Assembly: GCF_000764305.2 (NCBI RefSeq)
Contig: NW_025944691.1
Span: forward strand, 186,001 to 250,000
Direction: 5' to 3'
Source: Hyalella azteca
Lineage: Eukaryota > Arthropoda > Malacostraca > Amphipoda > Hyalellidae
Length of the DNA: 64,000 nucleotides
In this document: piece by piece, positions 25,141-37,600 of the stretch
Layout of the letters: the number at the start of each line of letters is the position of its first letter
Position numbering within the stretch: the first letter of the stretch is position 1
Program-made: the position numbers and the translations under genes
The notes under the pieces: generated by a model
What the model was told of the DNA's origin: nothing
The model's database searches: none
Seen by the model: the letters and a program-made list of their open reading frames with translations, nothing else

Positions 25141-25290
25141 CTGGGCCTATACTTTCAAAAAAAGTTAAGAGATCCTAAGTTCATCAGCCAATCATTGACG
25201 GCCTTTCGAGCAAAATCCACCAATCATAGACAAGAAAATAGAGCGTAAGTACTTACGTTCACCAAGCGAATTTTGAAAGTATGGCCCCAG
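25141..25290 (-). mobile_element. 'CAGGGGCCATACTTTCAAAA' MITE, copy 2
   Basis: A full-length copy, in reverse orientation to copy 1, with both terminal inverted repeats and the central GTAAGTACTTAC. Confidence 0.85.
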
Positions 25291-25438
25291 GAATGCGCAA
25301 ATGATCAAAGAATAGCGATGAGAATTTAGGTAAACTCTGACCCAGTTTACCCTAGGCAAAAAAACGTATCAATGCCACGAGCAGAGAGTGTGTCATTACC
25401 TGAACAAAATAACCCATTTGTTTTCTGAGTGAGGGCCC

Positions 25439-25648
25439 ACTGTTAGGAAAAACGGTGAAAAAACGCTCCCACCGGCATCCTAGTGGCCGGTCGCCCCGTG
25501 AAAATAAACTGTGTAGCTGTTTCTATCAGATGTTTTACGGATTTCTGGTGTTAAATTGGAATAAAAACGGTGACACAGTGTTTCTTTTCACGTGCCGACC
25601 GGCCACTGAAACGCCGGTAATACCGTTAACGGTCATTTTTCTAACAGT
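25439..25648. mobile_element. Fold-back element with ACTGTTAG ends (210 bp)
   Basis: Starts ACTGTTAGGAAAAACGG and ends with the inverse TTTTTCTAACAGT. Inside, GGCCGGTCGCCCCGTGAAAA on the left pairs with TTTTCACGTGCCGACCGGCC on the right, so the element could fold into a long hairpin. No credible coding sequence. Confidence 0.75.
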
Positions 25649-25649
25649 C

Positions 25650-28440
25650 GGTAAAGAGAAGATAGGCTCGTGCCACAGTTACGTCGTGGCCATAACGTGG
25701 ACGCGTGCCCATTAGGCCTGGGCTCATCTGAAAAATATGCAAACTTTGGGCCTGCAGCTTCGGCCAGGAAGCACAAAGCCTGGCAATTCAGGAAAGCTAA
25801 CTTACATAAATTGCTCTGCTTATTGGGCAATGCTCATTTGGACCAGACCTTGGAAGGACGCTCACTCATGACTCACGTTACAACATTTTTGCAATTACGA
25901 TTTTTTACGCAGTTATATTTTTGCAGTCATGGGTTATTACGCATTTTACTGATGCTATCATATTAGTTCCTTGCAGACCGACCGTTATATTAAAACAATC
26001 AGTTAAACAAATAACAAATATTCAAGACATTCATGAACGAGTTATCCCGCATTATCTCAGGTTATGTTTGCTTTAGTTTTAGTCCTTTACCAGATTCGGT
26101 AGGTATGTCGGTCCATTCGCTTTCAGACTGGCATTCAAATTTCAGTAACTTTAAGCCATTAAACGACATATTCTGAAAGTGGATCCTGATTGAGAATATG
26201 GCTCATCATTTTTTCATTATTATTATTATTATATGTCAAAATTCGTTGTTCTGCAGTGGAATTTTCGCGTCATAATGCCGAGCAACGGAGGCCGCAAAAA
26301 CTTGCGGCCATAAAGGCCACCTGCCACACTTTATGGCGGAGCTGTGGCTTCCATGAGGCCTGAACACCAACACGTGCAAGGCGTACAAAGACGTTGTTTA
26401 TTGTTGGTACCTGTAATGAGTTGGGATAAATTCAATATTTAAAAGTGAGTAACAGCTATCCTAAAGGTATAGCAGTCTCAGCTGTCGGTAACTTTATACG
26501 TAATTCATTACAAAAAGTTATGGTAAATTATGCTAAATTCAGTTTTTCAAAGGAAGTAACAGTTATTATATGTATAAAGCAGTCTCAGCCTCCGGTAATT
26601 TTATATGTAATTCGTTACAATAAGTTGGGGTAAATTATGTTAAATCAATTTTTTCAAGGTAAGTAACCGCTATCCTGAATGTTGACCAGTCTCAGCTGCT
26701 GGTTTCGTTACACACCAATGTAGTATATGATCTAGAATAAAATAAACTAACTGTTTAATTTATTTATCTATTATTTTTGTAAATGACTGACGTATTAAAA
26801 ATTGATAATAGAAAAAATTGACATCAAATTTTTATACCATATACCATTTTCACCTATAGCTGGAACGATTCATTTGATAATCTGTTGGAGCCTCTTCTGG
26901 TATCGCGGTTATTTTGACATGAATTGTTATCAATTATTGGGTATGGGCTTCTTGATCAAATATGAATATTAAATATCACGACTCGGCGAACCTTGTGAGA
27001 CTGAACAATTTGAAGTGTCTATCAAAAGAGTAAAATACCAATCCCTGAATAAATCTTCATTTAACTTAAGGGTTTAGATCCTTTCAGTGTACTCTTCAGT
27101 GAAGTCAAAACCGTCATTATGGATATGTTCAGCGATTTAAAACGGCAACAAATTTTGAAAATATCATGAATTGATTTTGACTAGGCATTATAATTACAGT
27201 ATAACTAGGGATTATAAAGTATGAATAAACATTTCGAATTATTTCGGTGGTGAATAGTGTGCACAGAATTTAGGAGTGCATTCCACCACGATTTTTTAAT
27301 AAAATCATTCGGCTACAAAGTTTGTATGCAATTTGCAATACTTGTACTTTTTTTCTTGGGCTAATGCACTGCCTGAATCTCGACCGTTGACAAACTATTA
27401 GATCTAGTATTAGTAGATCTAAATATGCTTATGAATGTCTCCATATGTGAAGTATCGCAACATGTCACCATGTGAAGTATTGCAACACAGTCCGGCTGTA
27501 CTGCAATACATCGCAAAAAAAACTCGCGCTGCCTCGCGGTGCAAAATATGATTTCTTGTCGCTAAGTCACGACGCAATCTCGATCCCTGAAATGTTTTTG
27601 AAATCATCGGAGCGGAACGCCTGGTGCTGTGCTGTGGAAAAGCCGTTTTCGTCTCACGAGTCGCTATGTTCAAGTAAAAAAATAGCTTCTCGAAATTCCA
27701 GCTTCAAGGCTCCAAAGAAACACAAGAGTAACTTAATATATCGCTTGTCTTTGATAAATCTGTCGCCGATTTGTCGTTACTGATAAATCCACACGGATTA
27801 GGACCGTTCACTCTTCTTGGGTGCCGAAAAACGGCCCCAAATTGCACTGGAGCTGCCAAGATCACGGTGCTTGTTTTGCATGCGGCGGTAAATCAGCTCA
27901 GAAATTCATTTATGTTTTGCAATTTCAAGGGGTTATTGAAGGGTAACTGTAGTAAAAAATATCATTCATTCGGTATATCTTCTTCTCTAAAGTTAGTTCA
28001 CTGTTTTGGCTATTTCAGATTTTGAAAGATGGACGTTAAAATTTTTCGAAATGCGGTAACAAGGTAAAATTTTCATTTTATCAACATATTAATTGATCTG
28101 ATCTAGATCTAATCTGAAATTTATTATTGATTTCAAAGGCTTATTATAAAAACGGTAAATGCTTCTCGAATAGAAAATAAACAAACTAGTTTTCATTCAG
28201 CATTCAAGTCGAGTAAGGCAGAGATAAGCAGAGATATGGAGTTCAGGATAGAATATTAAAATGCCTTCTTGCTCAATTTCACATTAACTAAGTCAGTCCT
28301 GATGGCAGGAACTTCATGTTTTTGACTTAATATGCATTTATGGCGCCCTTACACATCGAAATTTATTCCAACGAGCAATCTTTTTTTTTCGTTATTTAAA
28401 CAGAGTCTCACGCGTGTCTCTGAGCGTACAGATTCTCATG
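25650..28440. other. Stretch without a recognised gene, with a 107-bp tandem repeat at 26431-26712
   Basis: At 26448, 26555 and 26662 the motif 'agtaac(a/c)g(c/t)tat' starts three units spaced exactly 107 bases apart; the last unit carries a strong donor-like CAAGGTAAGTAA. 27420-27500 has two copies of 'atgtgaagtat(c/t)gcaaca'. No exon was confirmed. Confidence 0.5.
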
Positions 28441-28444
28441 AGCA

Positions 28445-29478
28445 GACACTAGTAGTGATTTAGTGAAGTCTAGGTGGTACTAGACCTCTACTTTATTTAG
28501 TAAAATCTAGGGTGGTACTAGACCTCTACTTTATTTAGTAAAATCTAGCGTGGTACTAGACCTCTACTTTATTTAGTGAAATCTAGGGTGGCACTAGACC
28601 TCTACTTTATTTAGGGAAATCTAGGGTGGTACTAGACCTCTACTTTATTTAGTGAAATCTAGGGTGGTGCTAGACCTCTACTTTATTTAGTAAAGTCTAG
28701 TGAGGTATCACACCTCTACTTTATTTAGTGAAATCTAGGGTGGTGCTAGACCTCTACTTTATTTAGTGAAGTCTAGTGAGGTATTACACCTCTACTTTAT
28801 TTAGTGAAGTCTAGTAAGGTATCACACCTCTACTTAGTGAAGTCTAGGGAGGTACTAGACCTCTACTTTACTTAGTGAAGTCTAGGGAGGTATTACACCT
28901 CTCCTGTATTTAGTGAAGTCTAGGGTGTTACTTGTCCTCTACTTTATTTAGTGAAGTCTAGTGAGGTTCTACACTTCTACTTTATTTAGTGAAGTCTAGG
29001 GGTGGTAGTAGACCTCTACTTTATTTAGTGAAGTCTATGGTTGTACTAGGCTTCTTCTTTAGTCAGTGAAATCTAGGGTGGTACTAGACCTCTACTTTAT
29101 TTAATGAAGTTTAGGGTGGCACTAGACCTCTACTTTATTCAGTGAAGTCTAGGGTGGTACTAGACCTCTACTTTATTTTAATGAAGTCTAGGGTGGCACT
29201 AGACCTCTACTTTATTCAGTGAAGTCTAGGGTGGTACTAGACCTCTACTTTATTTAATGAAGTCTAGGGTGGCACTAGACCTCTACTTTATTCGGTGAAG
29301 TCTAGGTGGTACTAGACCTCTACATTATTAAGTGAAGTCTAGGGTGGTACTAGACCTCTACTTTATTTATTGAAGTCTAGGATGGTACTAGACCTCTACT
29401 TTATTTATTGAAGTCTAGGATGGTACTTGACCTCTACTTTATTTAGTGAAATCTAGGGTGATACTAGACCTATATTTT
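28445..29478. repeat. 39-bp minisatellite, about 26 copies, each with a hairpin
   Basis: The unit contains GTCTAGGGTGGTACTAGACC, in which GTCTAG and CTAGAC form an inverted repeat around a 7-8-base loop, followed by TCTACTTTATTTAGTGAA. Copies vary by a few bases. ORFs are absent or short. Confidence 0.95.
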
Positions 29479-30600
29479 ATTCCCCAGTTACTTCAATAGG
29501 CTCTTTTCACAACATCTGATTTTTACAACATATTTCTTCTTGTACGTTTGTCGTAGCAAGAACTGCTGACGGCCGCGGTGCAACATTGAGCGCAAATGCA
29601 CCGCGTTTGCGGCTGAAATTCCGCGTTGCGTTGCCGCGCTCAGCAACTTCATTTCCTGGCAATAGGTTTTACGGTCCACGGTAGGACTTCCAGGGAGAAA
29701 ATGCAAGCGATTTCCAGAAGACCTTCCTCTATTGGCAGAAAAAGTCCAAGTGCGGAGATGGTCTCCTGCGATGCTTGAGAAAGTGAGCTCAAAATTCGAA
29801 CAGAGGCAAGCATCAGTGGAAAATGAACCTAAAAACCGCTGATAGAGAGTCTATAGAAATAATATCTGCGATGGCCACCATTCTTTATTGATTCAAAGAT
29901 AGGTTCTGCAATGTCATCAGCCTATATGAACGCTGAAATTTGTCTTGAATGTCATTGATAAGTTCGTTGTATTACATTATTTACGTACTGATAAGACTGA
30001 CATGAATTTATCGACTATAAATAATATTCAAGACTTGTTATGTGAGTTCACACGATAAGTGAGTTCACATCATAATAGCGGGAATAGCATTTAATCTTAT
30101 ATTCTATCTGTGCATATTTTATCCATGATGATTTAAAGTTACATCTTTTTTATTTACCTTCAGAGGCAATGAATTTTAAATATTTCAGAATGTGATATTT
30201 TCTTCTGCATTTTAAATCAAGGCCGATATGGTGAAATTGACGGTGAAGGTAAGGTTATGCAACTATTGATATCGCTCAGGTTAAAATGTTAATCGTTATA
30301 GCATATCAATTAATTCATTACCTTACATTGATACCTAGAATTAAAAATTAGTTAGCGACAGAATTCGTCAGATAAATTTTATTACGAAAAACTCAATTTA
30401 GCAAATAAATTTCAATTTATAGTCCCCTTTTTAGTTTTATCCAAAGCATGAATTCAAACGATTTTCAAATTATATTATTTCACCGCACGTTACTGAAAAA
30501 CCTTGCATTAAAAACCTGCAGAATCGAACGAGAAACTTGAAGCAACTCCCTAGCATAAATTAACTAGTAAATAAACAACAAATTTCCAGCTCATTCTCTG
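29479..30600. other. Stretch without a recognised gene
   Basis: 29560-29660 is locally GC-rich without a recognisable product. The rest is AT-rich. Confidence 0.4.
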
Positions 30601-30900
30601 ATAATGCCATTTTCCGAGACAGATAAACCCTTTTAAGCGCATTTTCTCATTTATGGAAAAATGCCCTATTGTGCTCGTCATGTCCGTCCGTCCGTCTGTC
30701 CGTCCGTCCGTCCGTCCGTGACCTAAAGTTTTCGTCGATGAGAAAATGCGCTCTCTGTCACTCACTGCAGTGAGTCCTGAGTTATATATTTTTTTTTGTT
30801 CTGTTTGTCGCCGTACCAAAGCGCTATCGAAATCGGCAAGAGCATCCTTTGTCGATAGGCACGCAGGTTTCCGGCGCGACGCCCGACGCTCGAACACTGT
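30600..30900 (+). mobile_element. Dispersed repeat with a CCGT microsatellite core (inverted copy at 47.4 kb)
   Basis: 'gcattttctcatttatggaa', the (CCGT/CTGT)n run at 30684-30718, 'gttttcgtcgatgagaaaat' and 'tcactcactgcagtgagt' all recur in reverse orientation at 47360-47530. The two copies share about 150 bp. On the minus strand both copies can be read as a short similar peptide (LTAVSDRERIFSSTKT), but no longer ORF joins it. Confidence 0.7.
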
Positions 30901-32580
30901 AGCGTTCAGCGTCCTGTGAAGAGTAGCTAATCTAACACAGACACAGTTTCAGTTATTTGCAAAACTATTAATTAAAATATCTGCAGTATTAGAATAAACA
31001 TCATCCATATGAAAGCTAGTGAAAAAATTGTCAATAATTGGTCAGTAAGTACTGAAATAAAATCGCAATATTACTGAAAAATTCATATGTGCATTCATTT
31101 CACGTTATTTGATTTTAAAAAACGTCAATATCGTCTAAAATTTGTAGCTGTACTGAACGTTCAAATTTAATAATTGTTTATAATACAGATAAAAATATTT
31201 AGTTATATCTTTAGAAAAATTATTGACCTTAGTTAAATCCTAAAAGAAGTTTAAGGGAGTTCCGGTTGAAATGGTGACATCCGTTGATTAAAATATGGGT
31301 GTTCCGGATAAAATGGGAACATCAGTTTAATAATAAGTGGAAGCTACAGATGAAGTAGAGTTTAATCATATGTGGGAGTTCTAGAAAAATTAGCGACATC
31401 ACTTCGGTCAAGGTGTGAGTTCAATAGTATAACTACAAGGAAACTCAACAAGGCAGGTGGACACTAATAGCACATTTTCCATCAACCATGTATATTTTTG
31501 GTGGTAATAAATAAATATGATTTAATTGTTGAATAAAATACAGTTTACTTTATTTAAACGGTATCAGCATATTTTTCAAGAACAAAATTTTTCCTAACTT
31601 CTCAGGGATATAACTGAGTGGCTAAAAAACAATGCATTTCTAGTTGATATTTCTGACGAGGTCTGTGGGTCCTCTTATCTGCGATTATTTTGGAATATAA
31701 TCAAAATGTCTTTAGATAAATTGGACAAATTTTGGACAACGTTGTTCCCACTAAAATGCTCTAATGCAAGCTGGTACTGTTCACTAAAATTCGACAACAA
31801 TAATGTTAGGGGTTATTGATATTATAATTATATTAATTATTACCAGTATTATCATTTTATTCGACTGCACTCTTATCGGCCTTGTCCATTTCCGAGATGC
31901 CTAATTGCCGCTTGGCTCGCTGGGACACATTCAGCCGTTGATATCAATAATAAATGCGCGAAATAATGTGCATGTCAATTACCATTTAAATCTGAATATT
32001 AATCCATAGTATCATTAGCTTCATGACACCGGCGGCAATAACCAAACTAGTAAAAATAATAATTCATAAGTTTTTCTGAGTCACTGAGTGTAAATTTCGC
32101 TATTTTGAAGAGTTTCTATGGAAAAAATTGGTCAAAACTGGACACTTGAATAATTGCATCGGATATTTTTTACTTGAATGCTAGAACATTAATTGTTATA
32201 TTTAGTCATAATGAATCCTGCAATACTTCAGAAGGCTCGCACGTGCGTTTCGATCATTTGGTTTTATTCTAAATGCATTTGGCATTCGGGTAAACAGAAA
32301 CTAGAGTTGCCATCAATGTTCAAAAAGTGAATTCCTTTTCCAGTGATGCATTAACTGACGTCAATTTCTTTCATATCTAACGACCAGGTTATTAGACTTA
32401 CCACCAGCGCCCAAAAGATTCATAGATATATCGCCATATTCATTCACCTCGTACATTTCAGGCCAAACGTTAAAAAATGAATTTTACGTTTTAAATACGA
32501 AATCTTTTCGGCTGTAAAATAACTGTCAACTTAGTTAGTGTTCGCAATATATCCAAATTTTCGTAGTTACTTTTAAATAT
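30901..32580. other. Stretch without a recognised gene
   Basis: 31250-31430 has loosely repeated 'gg(a/g)gttcc..aaatggtgacatc' motifs. Otherwise AT-rich and featureless. Confidence 0.4.
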
Positions 32581-32754
32581 CATGAGCTGCGTAGGCGTAA
32601 CCGTTGAAGTGAAAGGCTAAGTGGCGTGAGAAGAAAGGCTTACATTGAAGTGAGGATGACAGAAGCAGTTTAACTTGAAGGCAAGAGTTAGGAGGCACTA
32701 TAGCGCCGCCTTATTGGATTATCGTCAGCCATTGCCCTGGTGCAGCAGTCAAAA

Positions 32755-32890
32755 CCCTCTCAGTTTCTTCCATCATTCAATCTTCATCAGTTTCTTCAAT
32801 CAAGCCTTTCAGTTTCTTCAATTCTTTCAATTCATCAATCAAGCCTTTCAGTTTCTTCAATTCTTTCAATTCATCAATCAAGCCTTTCAG
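32755..32890. repeat. 39-bp tandem repeat, about 3 copies, leading into the next array
   Basis: The unit is CCTTTCAGTTTCTTCAATTC plus TTTCAATTCATCAATCAAG. It has the same period as, but unrelated sequence to, the following array, and changes into it mid-unit near 32897. Confidence 0.9.
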
Positions 32891-32892
32891 TT

Positions 32893-33490
32893 TCTTCATG
32901 CTTCATTGTATTCTGAAGCTCGAGACAGGCGTGCTGCTGCTTCATTGTATTCTGACGCTCGAGACAGGCGTGCTGCTGCTTCATTGTATTCTGACGCTCG
33001 AGACAGGCGTGCTGCTGCTTCATTGTATTCTGACGCTCGAGACAGGCGTGCTGCTGCTTCATTGTATTCTGACGCTCGAGACAGGCGTGCTGCTGCTTCA
33101 TTGTATTCTGACGCTCGAGACAGGCGTGCTGCTGCTTCATTGTATTCTGACGCTCGAGACAGGCGTGCTGCTGCTTCATTGTATTCTGAAGCTCGAGACA
33201 GGCGTGCTGCTGCTTCATTGTATTCTGACGCTCGAGACAGGCGTGCTGCTGCTTCATTGTATTCTGACGCTCGAGACAGGCGTGCTGCTGCTTCATTGTA
33301 TTCTGACGCTCGAGACAGGCGTGCTGCTGCTTCATTGTATTCTGACGCTCGAGACAGGCGTGCTGCTGCTTCATTGTATTCTGACGCTCGAGACAGGCGT
33401 GCTGCTGCTTCATTGTATTCTGACGCTCGAGACAGGCGTGCTGCTGCTTCATTGTATTCTCACGCTCGAGACAGGCGTGCTGCAACGTTC
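32893..33490. repeat. 39-bp minisatellite, about 15 nearly identical copies
   Basis: The unit includes TTCATTGTATTCTGACGCTC, GAGACAGGCG and a terminal TGCTGCTGC. Copies differ at only one or two positions, so this is the youngest-looking array in the window. As 39 bp is 13 codons, two plus frames (280 and 207 codons) and a minus frame (226 codons) stay open across it. I do not treat these as genes. Confidence 0.95.
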
Positions 33491-33524
33491 CATGTATCTT
33501 CACGTTCAAGATTTTAATTAAATT

Positions 33525-34072
33525 TATAACGCTATTTGTGTAGAGCCGAAGCAATCATGAACTTGTTACGTACAGACTATCAAGATATTCTGCAGTTCTT
33601 CAAGAAATTCTTATTTTCTGTGCTCTTCATAAGAAATTCAGAATCTCATTAATGTTGGTACGTTTATTGAAACGATAAAACCGTATAAAATTTTATCGTT
33701 GTCGTATTACAGCGGTATTTTTAATTTGATTTTCTTATTTTCGTTTATAAATGCACATTTCAGGATATGAACGATTCATAAACCAAATTTATTTTTCAAA
33801 ATATATATAAATATTCTGAATTCGAGTTGAAGCAGCACAATTTTGCTGAAAATGCGACATTATGTAATTAGAAACCATTTAATTAGCAAGACTTCCATAA
33901 GTCTGTCTTGTCGATTAATTCTCATTTAACTGAGATTATATAAATTTATTGGAATTTCGCCAGCAACCTCGATAAAATTTTTCAACACAATTAAATCGGG
34001 TTACATTTTATGTAGTGATATACGTACATTATGTATATATCACTACACTCAGAAATACATGTGAGAAATGTC
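33525..34072. other. Stretch without features
   Basis: AT-rich DNA between the 39-bp array and the next mobile element. Confidence 0.4.
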
Positions 34073-34242
34073 CAAATAGCGATGCAATTTTGCCCCTTGT
34101 ACGGGTTATCTTGACCAGTCCGTGTGACCCATTGTATTGCTACGGCCGTATCATGTCATTGCTATTGCTATTGTCATTGCTACGTATCATTGCTACGGCC
34201 GTTCCCAGCTCGAGTTGTGATTAAAATGCGTGTCACTATTTG
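34073..34242. mobile_element. 'CAAATAGCGATGCA' inverted-repeat element
   Basis: Begins CAAATAGCGATGCAATTTTG and ends GCGTGTCACTATTTG, which is roughly the inverse of the start. Related ends occur at about 17497 (one end only), 40029/40366 and 58599/58715. It is probably a small non-autonomous DNA transposon family with degenerate ends. Confidence 0.55.
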
Positions 34243-34289
34243 TGCAATATTACGAATTCGTTTCTTGAGTGTAGGACCTCATTTCGAAT

Positions 34290-34400
34290 CTTATGATGAG
34301 TTTAGGACTTCCTAGTCCCCGGTCACGCTGATGCGCCGCCTTCGTCGTCCTCCGTGTCCGAGTCTTCGCTAGGCAGGTCACCCCGCCCTCGGGTCCCGGA
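34290..34400 (-). pseudogene. 3' end of a gene copy with an acidic C-terminus (second copy at 52.1 kb)
   Basis: On the minus strand this GC-rich block reads RGDLPSEDSDTEDDEGGASA and then a stop at 34323. The last codons and about 35 bases after the stop match 52095-52180, where EGGDEGGASA and a stop are followed by a similar sequence. Two loose copies of one gene end, each without an upstream body in view, suggest retrocopies or fragments carried by a mobile element. The parent gene is not identified. A genuine last exon of a minus-strand gene is the alternative. Confidence 0.4.
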
Positions 34401-34598
34401 TGTGTGAAGTGGCGCGTTGAATCTCTTAATATAAACTAGCAAAGAATAATCTTGCCACTCCATTGAAGAAGACTCCATATGGTGTGATAGGTGAACTAAA
34501 ATAATTCCTTCCAATTTCCAGACGCTCTTCTTATAATATCGTCTGGATGTTCATATGGAATTCAATCTGTGACACCACAATGTCTAAACTAAGCTATA

Positions 34599-34650
34599 TG
34601 TATTAAACTACAATTTATCTTTGCTGTATTAAACTACAATTTATCTTTGC
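34599..34650 (+). repeat. 26-bp tandem duplication of the acceptor region of DUOXA coding exon 2
   Basis: 'tgtattaaactacaatttat' plus 'ctttgc' occurs twice back to back. The second copy ends in the AG used as acceptor at 34651-34652. Confidence 0.85.
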
Positions 34651-34685
34651 AGAACCGTCTAATATAATAGAAATATACAACAAAG

Positions 34686-37600
34686 ATGTCTGACGACGAT
34701 AACCCGCACTATGCGAGCATATTCACGTTCGCACGTCATGTGCCATTCCCCACGATGTACCCGGAGCAGAAGACCGCAGTGACGTACGACGTGCTGGAGA
34801 CGGGCTGGATCGTCGCTTTCTGTTCTCTGGCGGTCTCCCTCTCCCTCATCGTCCCTGTCCAGCCCAAGGTGACTGTCTTGGACTGTAGGGTGACTGTCTT
34901 GGACTGCAGGGTGACTGTTCTAGAGTTTATGGTGACTGTCTTGGACTGTAGGGTGACTGTCTTGGACTGTAAGGTGACTGTCTTGGACTGTAGGGTGACT
35001 GTTCTAGTTCTTTATGATGGCTGTCTTAGACTTTATGGTGCCCGTCAGGCCCGAGGTGACTGTCTTGGACTGTAGGGTGACTGTTCTAGTTCTTTATGGT
35101 GACTGTCTTAGACTTTATGATGACTGTCTTAGGCTTTATGGTGCCCGTCAGGCCCGAGGTGACTGTCTTGGGCTGTAGGGTGACTGTTCTAGAGTTTATT
35201 TTGACTGTCATAGACTTTATGGTGACTGTCCTAGACTTTATGGTGACTGTCTTAGGCTTTATGGTGCCCGTCAAGCTCAAGTTTTGACATTGAGGCGCTC
35301 CTCCAACTCACGGTGACTGTCTTAGACTGTAAGGTGACTGTTCTAGAGTTTATGATGACTGTTTTAGACTTTATGGCGAATGTCCTAGTACTTTAATGTG
35401 ACTGTCCTAGTGCTTTATTACGAGTGTCCTAGTGCTTTATTGTGACTGTTCTAGTGCTTTATTGTGACTGTCTTGGATTGTAGGGCGACTGTTCTAGAGT
35501 TTATGTTGACTGTATAGGGTTTTATGGAGACTGTCTTAAACTTTGTTGTGACTGTTTAGTGCTTTATGGCACAATTCCGACCAAAATTGACGACTGTCAT
35601 AGGATAACATTCCAACTCAGGGCAACTGTTCTTGACTGACTGTTCAACTCACAGTGACTGTGCTTGACTTCAAGATGCTTGTCAAATTTGAGGTGATTCC
35701 AACGCAAAATTGCATGTTTAACTGAAATTATTCGAACGAGAACCTTATTAGACTTGACGATGCTTGTCTTTTTGATCCTAAATTTTTTGCAGCGTTTCTT
35801 GAAAAATACTCCATGCAAAAAGGCACATTTAGCTTTTTCATTAAATTTAAAAAAAAAATATTAAATATTTTCGTTAATTACATTTTGTTTTGTGAAAGCT
35901 GAATTAGTCGTTTCTTTAGAAGTCAATCGCATGTGTACTTTATTTTCTTTACTCATGCTTACTTTTTATTTTCACATTTTTCATTCATTCCTTATTTCAT
36001 TAATTTTCATAAATTTATTTATTATTTGCAGCGGATGTTGGTGATTCTACGCGTGCTGCTGAGTCTCCTCCTGGGAGGGGTGATCATGGGTGACTATTGT
36101 CCTCCTGTGTTCCTGGAATATCCTCTCGATTTATGTCTAACTTTATTGTTATTTAGTTGTATTTAATCAAGAATGATTGAAGATATATTGTCTATATTAA
36201 AATCGGTGATCAAAATGCACTAGACTTCAAGTGCTCGTTTGCTCGTGGATCTCTAACAGACACTTGAAATTACTAACTCGGGGATCTCTAAGTCATTTAA
36301 TGCTATTTAATGACATTCAAGACATTCAATATACTCGAAGTTTATCAGAAGATCTGAAATAAAAATCACGAAGGCAATCCTTCAAAATTTTGCAAATCTT
36401 CAACGCCATTCAGTTTTTTTGTTCTGCAGTCACGCAAAGAACTCTGCATTGCTTTCCTTACAGCCTTCATTGCTCAAGAAAACTTCAATTCCTTTAAGGA
36501 ACAAATAGGCAATTTCTTAGGCCAGTCAATTCTTCAGAACCAAGACATTGGCATTACTGAACGCCGGCCCAGTGAAGGAGCCATGCAGATTTTTTGGGAC
36601 GTTTTCGGGACGCAAATTTGTCATCTCGTCACGTTTGTAATTTTGAGCGCCCGAATGAACGCGCGTCTCGAATGAGATTTTTCTTGTTGAAGCATTCCTG
36701 AAATTCACGAGTGATCGGAAACTGACAATTCTTTCAAGGAATTCTTTCGGATTTTGACCCTGTAACTGGAATTCTTTCGGATTTTTCTTGTTGAATGACG
36801 AAAATGTCGAATTGAATCCCTATGCATTTATTTGATATATGTTAAACTTTGCCTCGATAAAGTTCATCAGTCGATTATATTAAAACAAATTTTTGTTCAA
36901 AGCTCGCTATTGAAGACATTTCCTGTAGCTTGAACTATATTGAGTTCAAAAAATCAATATTTTTTAGCAGTGGTTTTATTTATAGTTATTGGCGTTAACT
37001 TTAGCTACTTAAAAATTAAATCTCGCAAATTCTATATATTACTCAAAACTCCAATTAAAATAACAATTTAAAAAACTTTACTATTAGATTAGCGACCATT
37101 ATATTGACATATTATCCCCTTGATTACCATCATAATACATATTTTAACGTATCAAATATTCTTTTTTTATACTAAGCTTGCAATTTCGGCCACGGTTGGG
37201 AGGTTGGGGAGCTTTCGACCCCCACCCCCTACAAGCCTGGGTCCCCTACAGAGATTCATGCCCACATCGGCGTGAAATTTGGGCTAAGAGCCCTCAACAT
37301 TACCCTCAGAAGTGAGAAGTGTTAGAAATAACCCTTAATATTTCCCTCATAAGTGAGAAGTGATAGAACTAACCCTAAAGATTCCCCTCAGAAGTGAGAA
37401 GTGATAGAACTAACCCTTAATATTCCCCTCAGAAGTGAGAAGTGTTAGAAATAACCCTAAAGATTCCCCTCAGAAGTGAGAAGTGATAGAACTAACCCTT
37501 AATATTACCCTTAGATGTGAAAAGTGTTAGAAATAACCCTAAATATTACCCTTAGATGTGAGAAGTGTTAGAAATAACCCTAAATATTACCCTTAGATGT

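Noticed and set aside
32675..33554. Repeat proteins of 280, 226 and 207 aa
   Set aside because: Three overlapping frames on two strands are open only because of the 39-bp period; without RNA evidence none can be preferred.
36526..36708. Minus-strand exon in DUOXA intron 3
   Set aside because: Open frame of 60 codons in a less AT-rich patch, but no recognisable protein and no supporting splice sites.
36090..37176. A missing DUOXA exon in a gap between exons 3 and 5
   Set aside because: First suspected because the WEVG...IGVKFGL loop was not seen; it was then found at 37177-37311, hidden against the 40-bp array.
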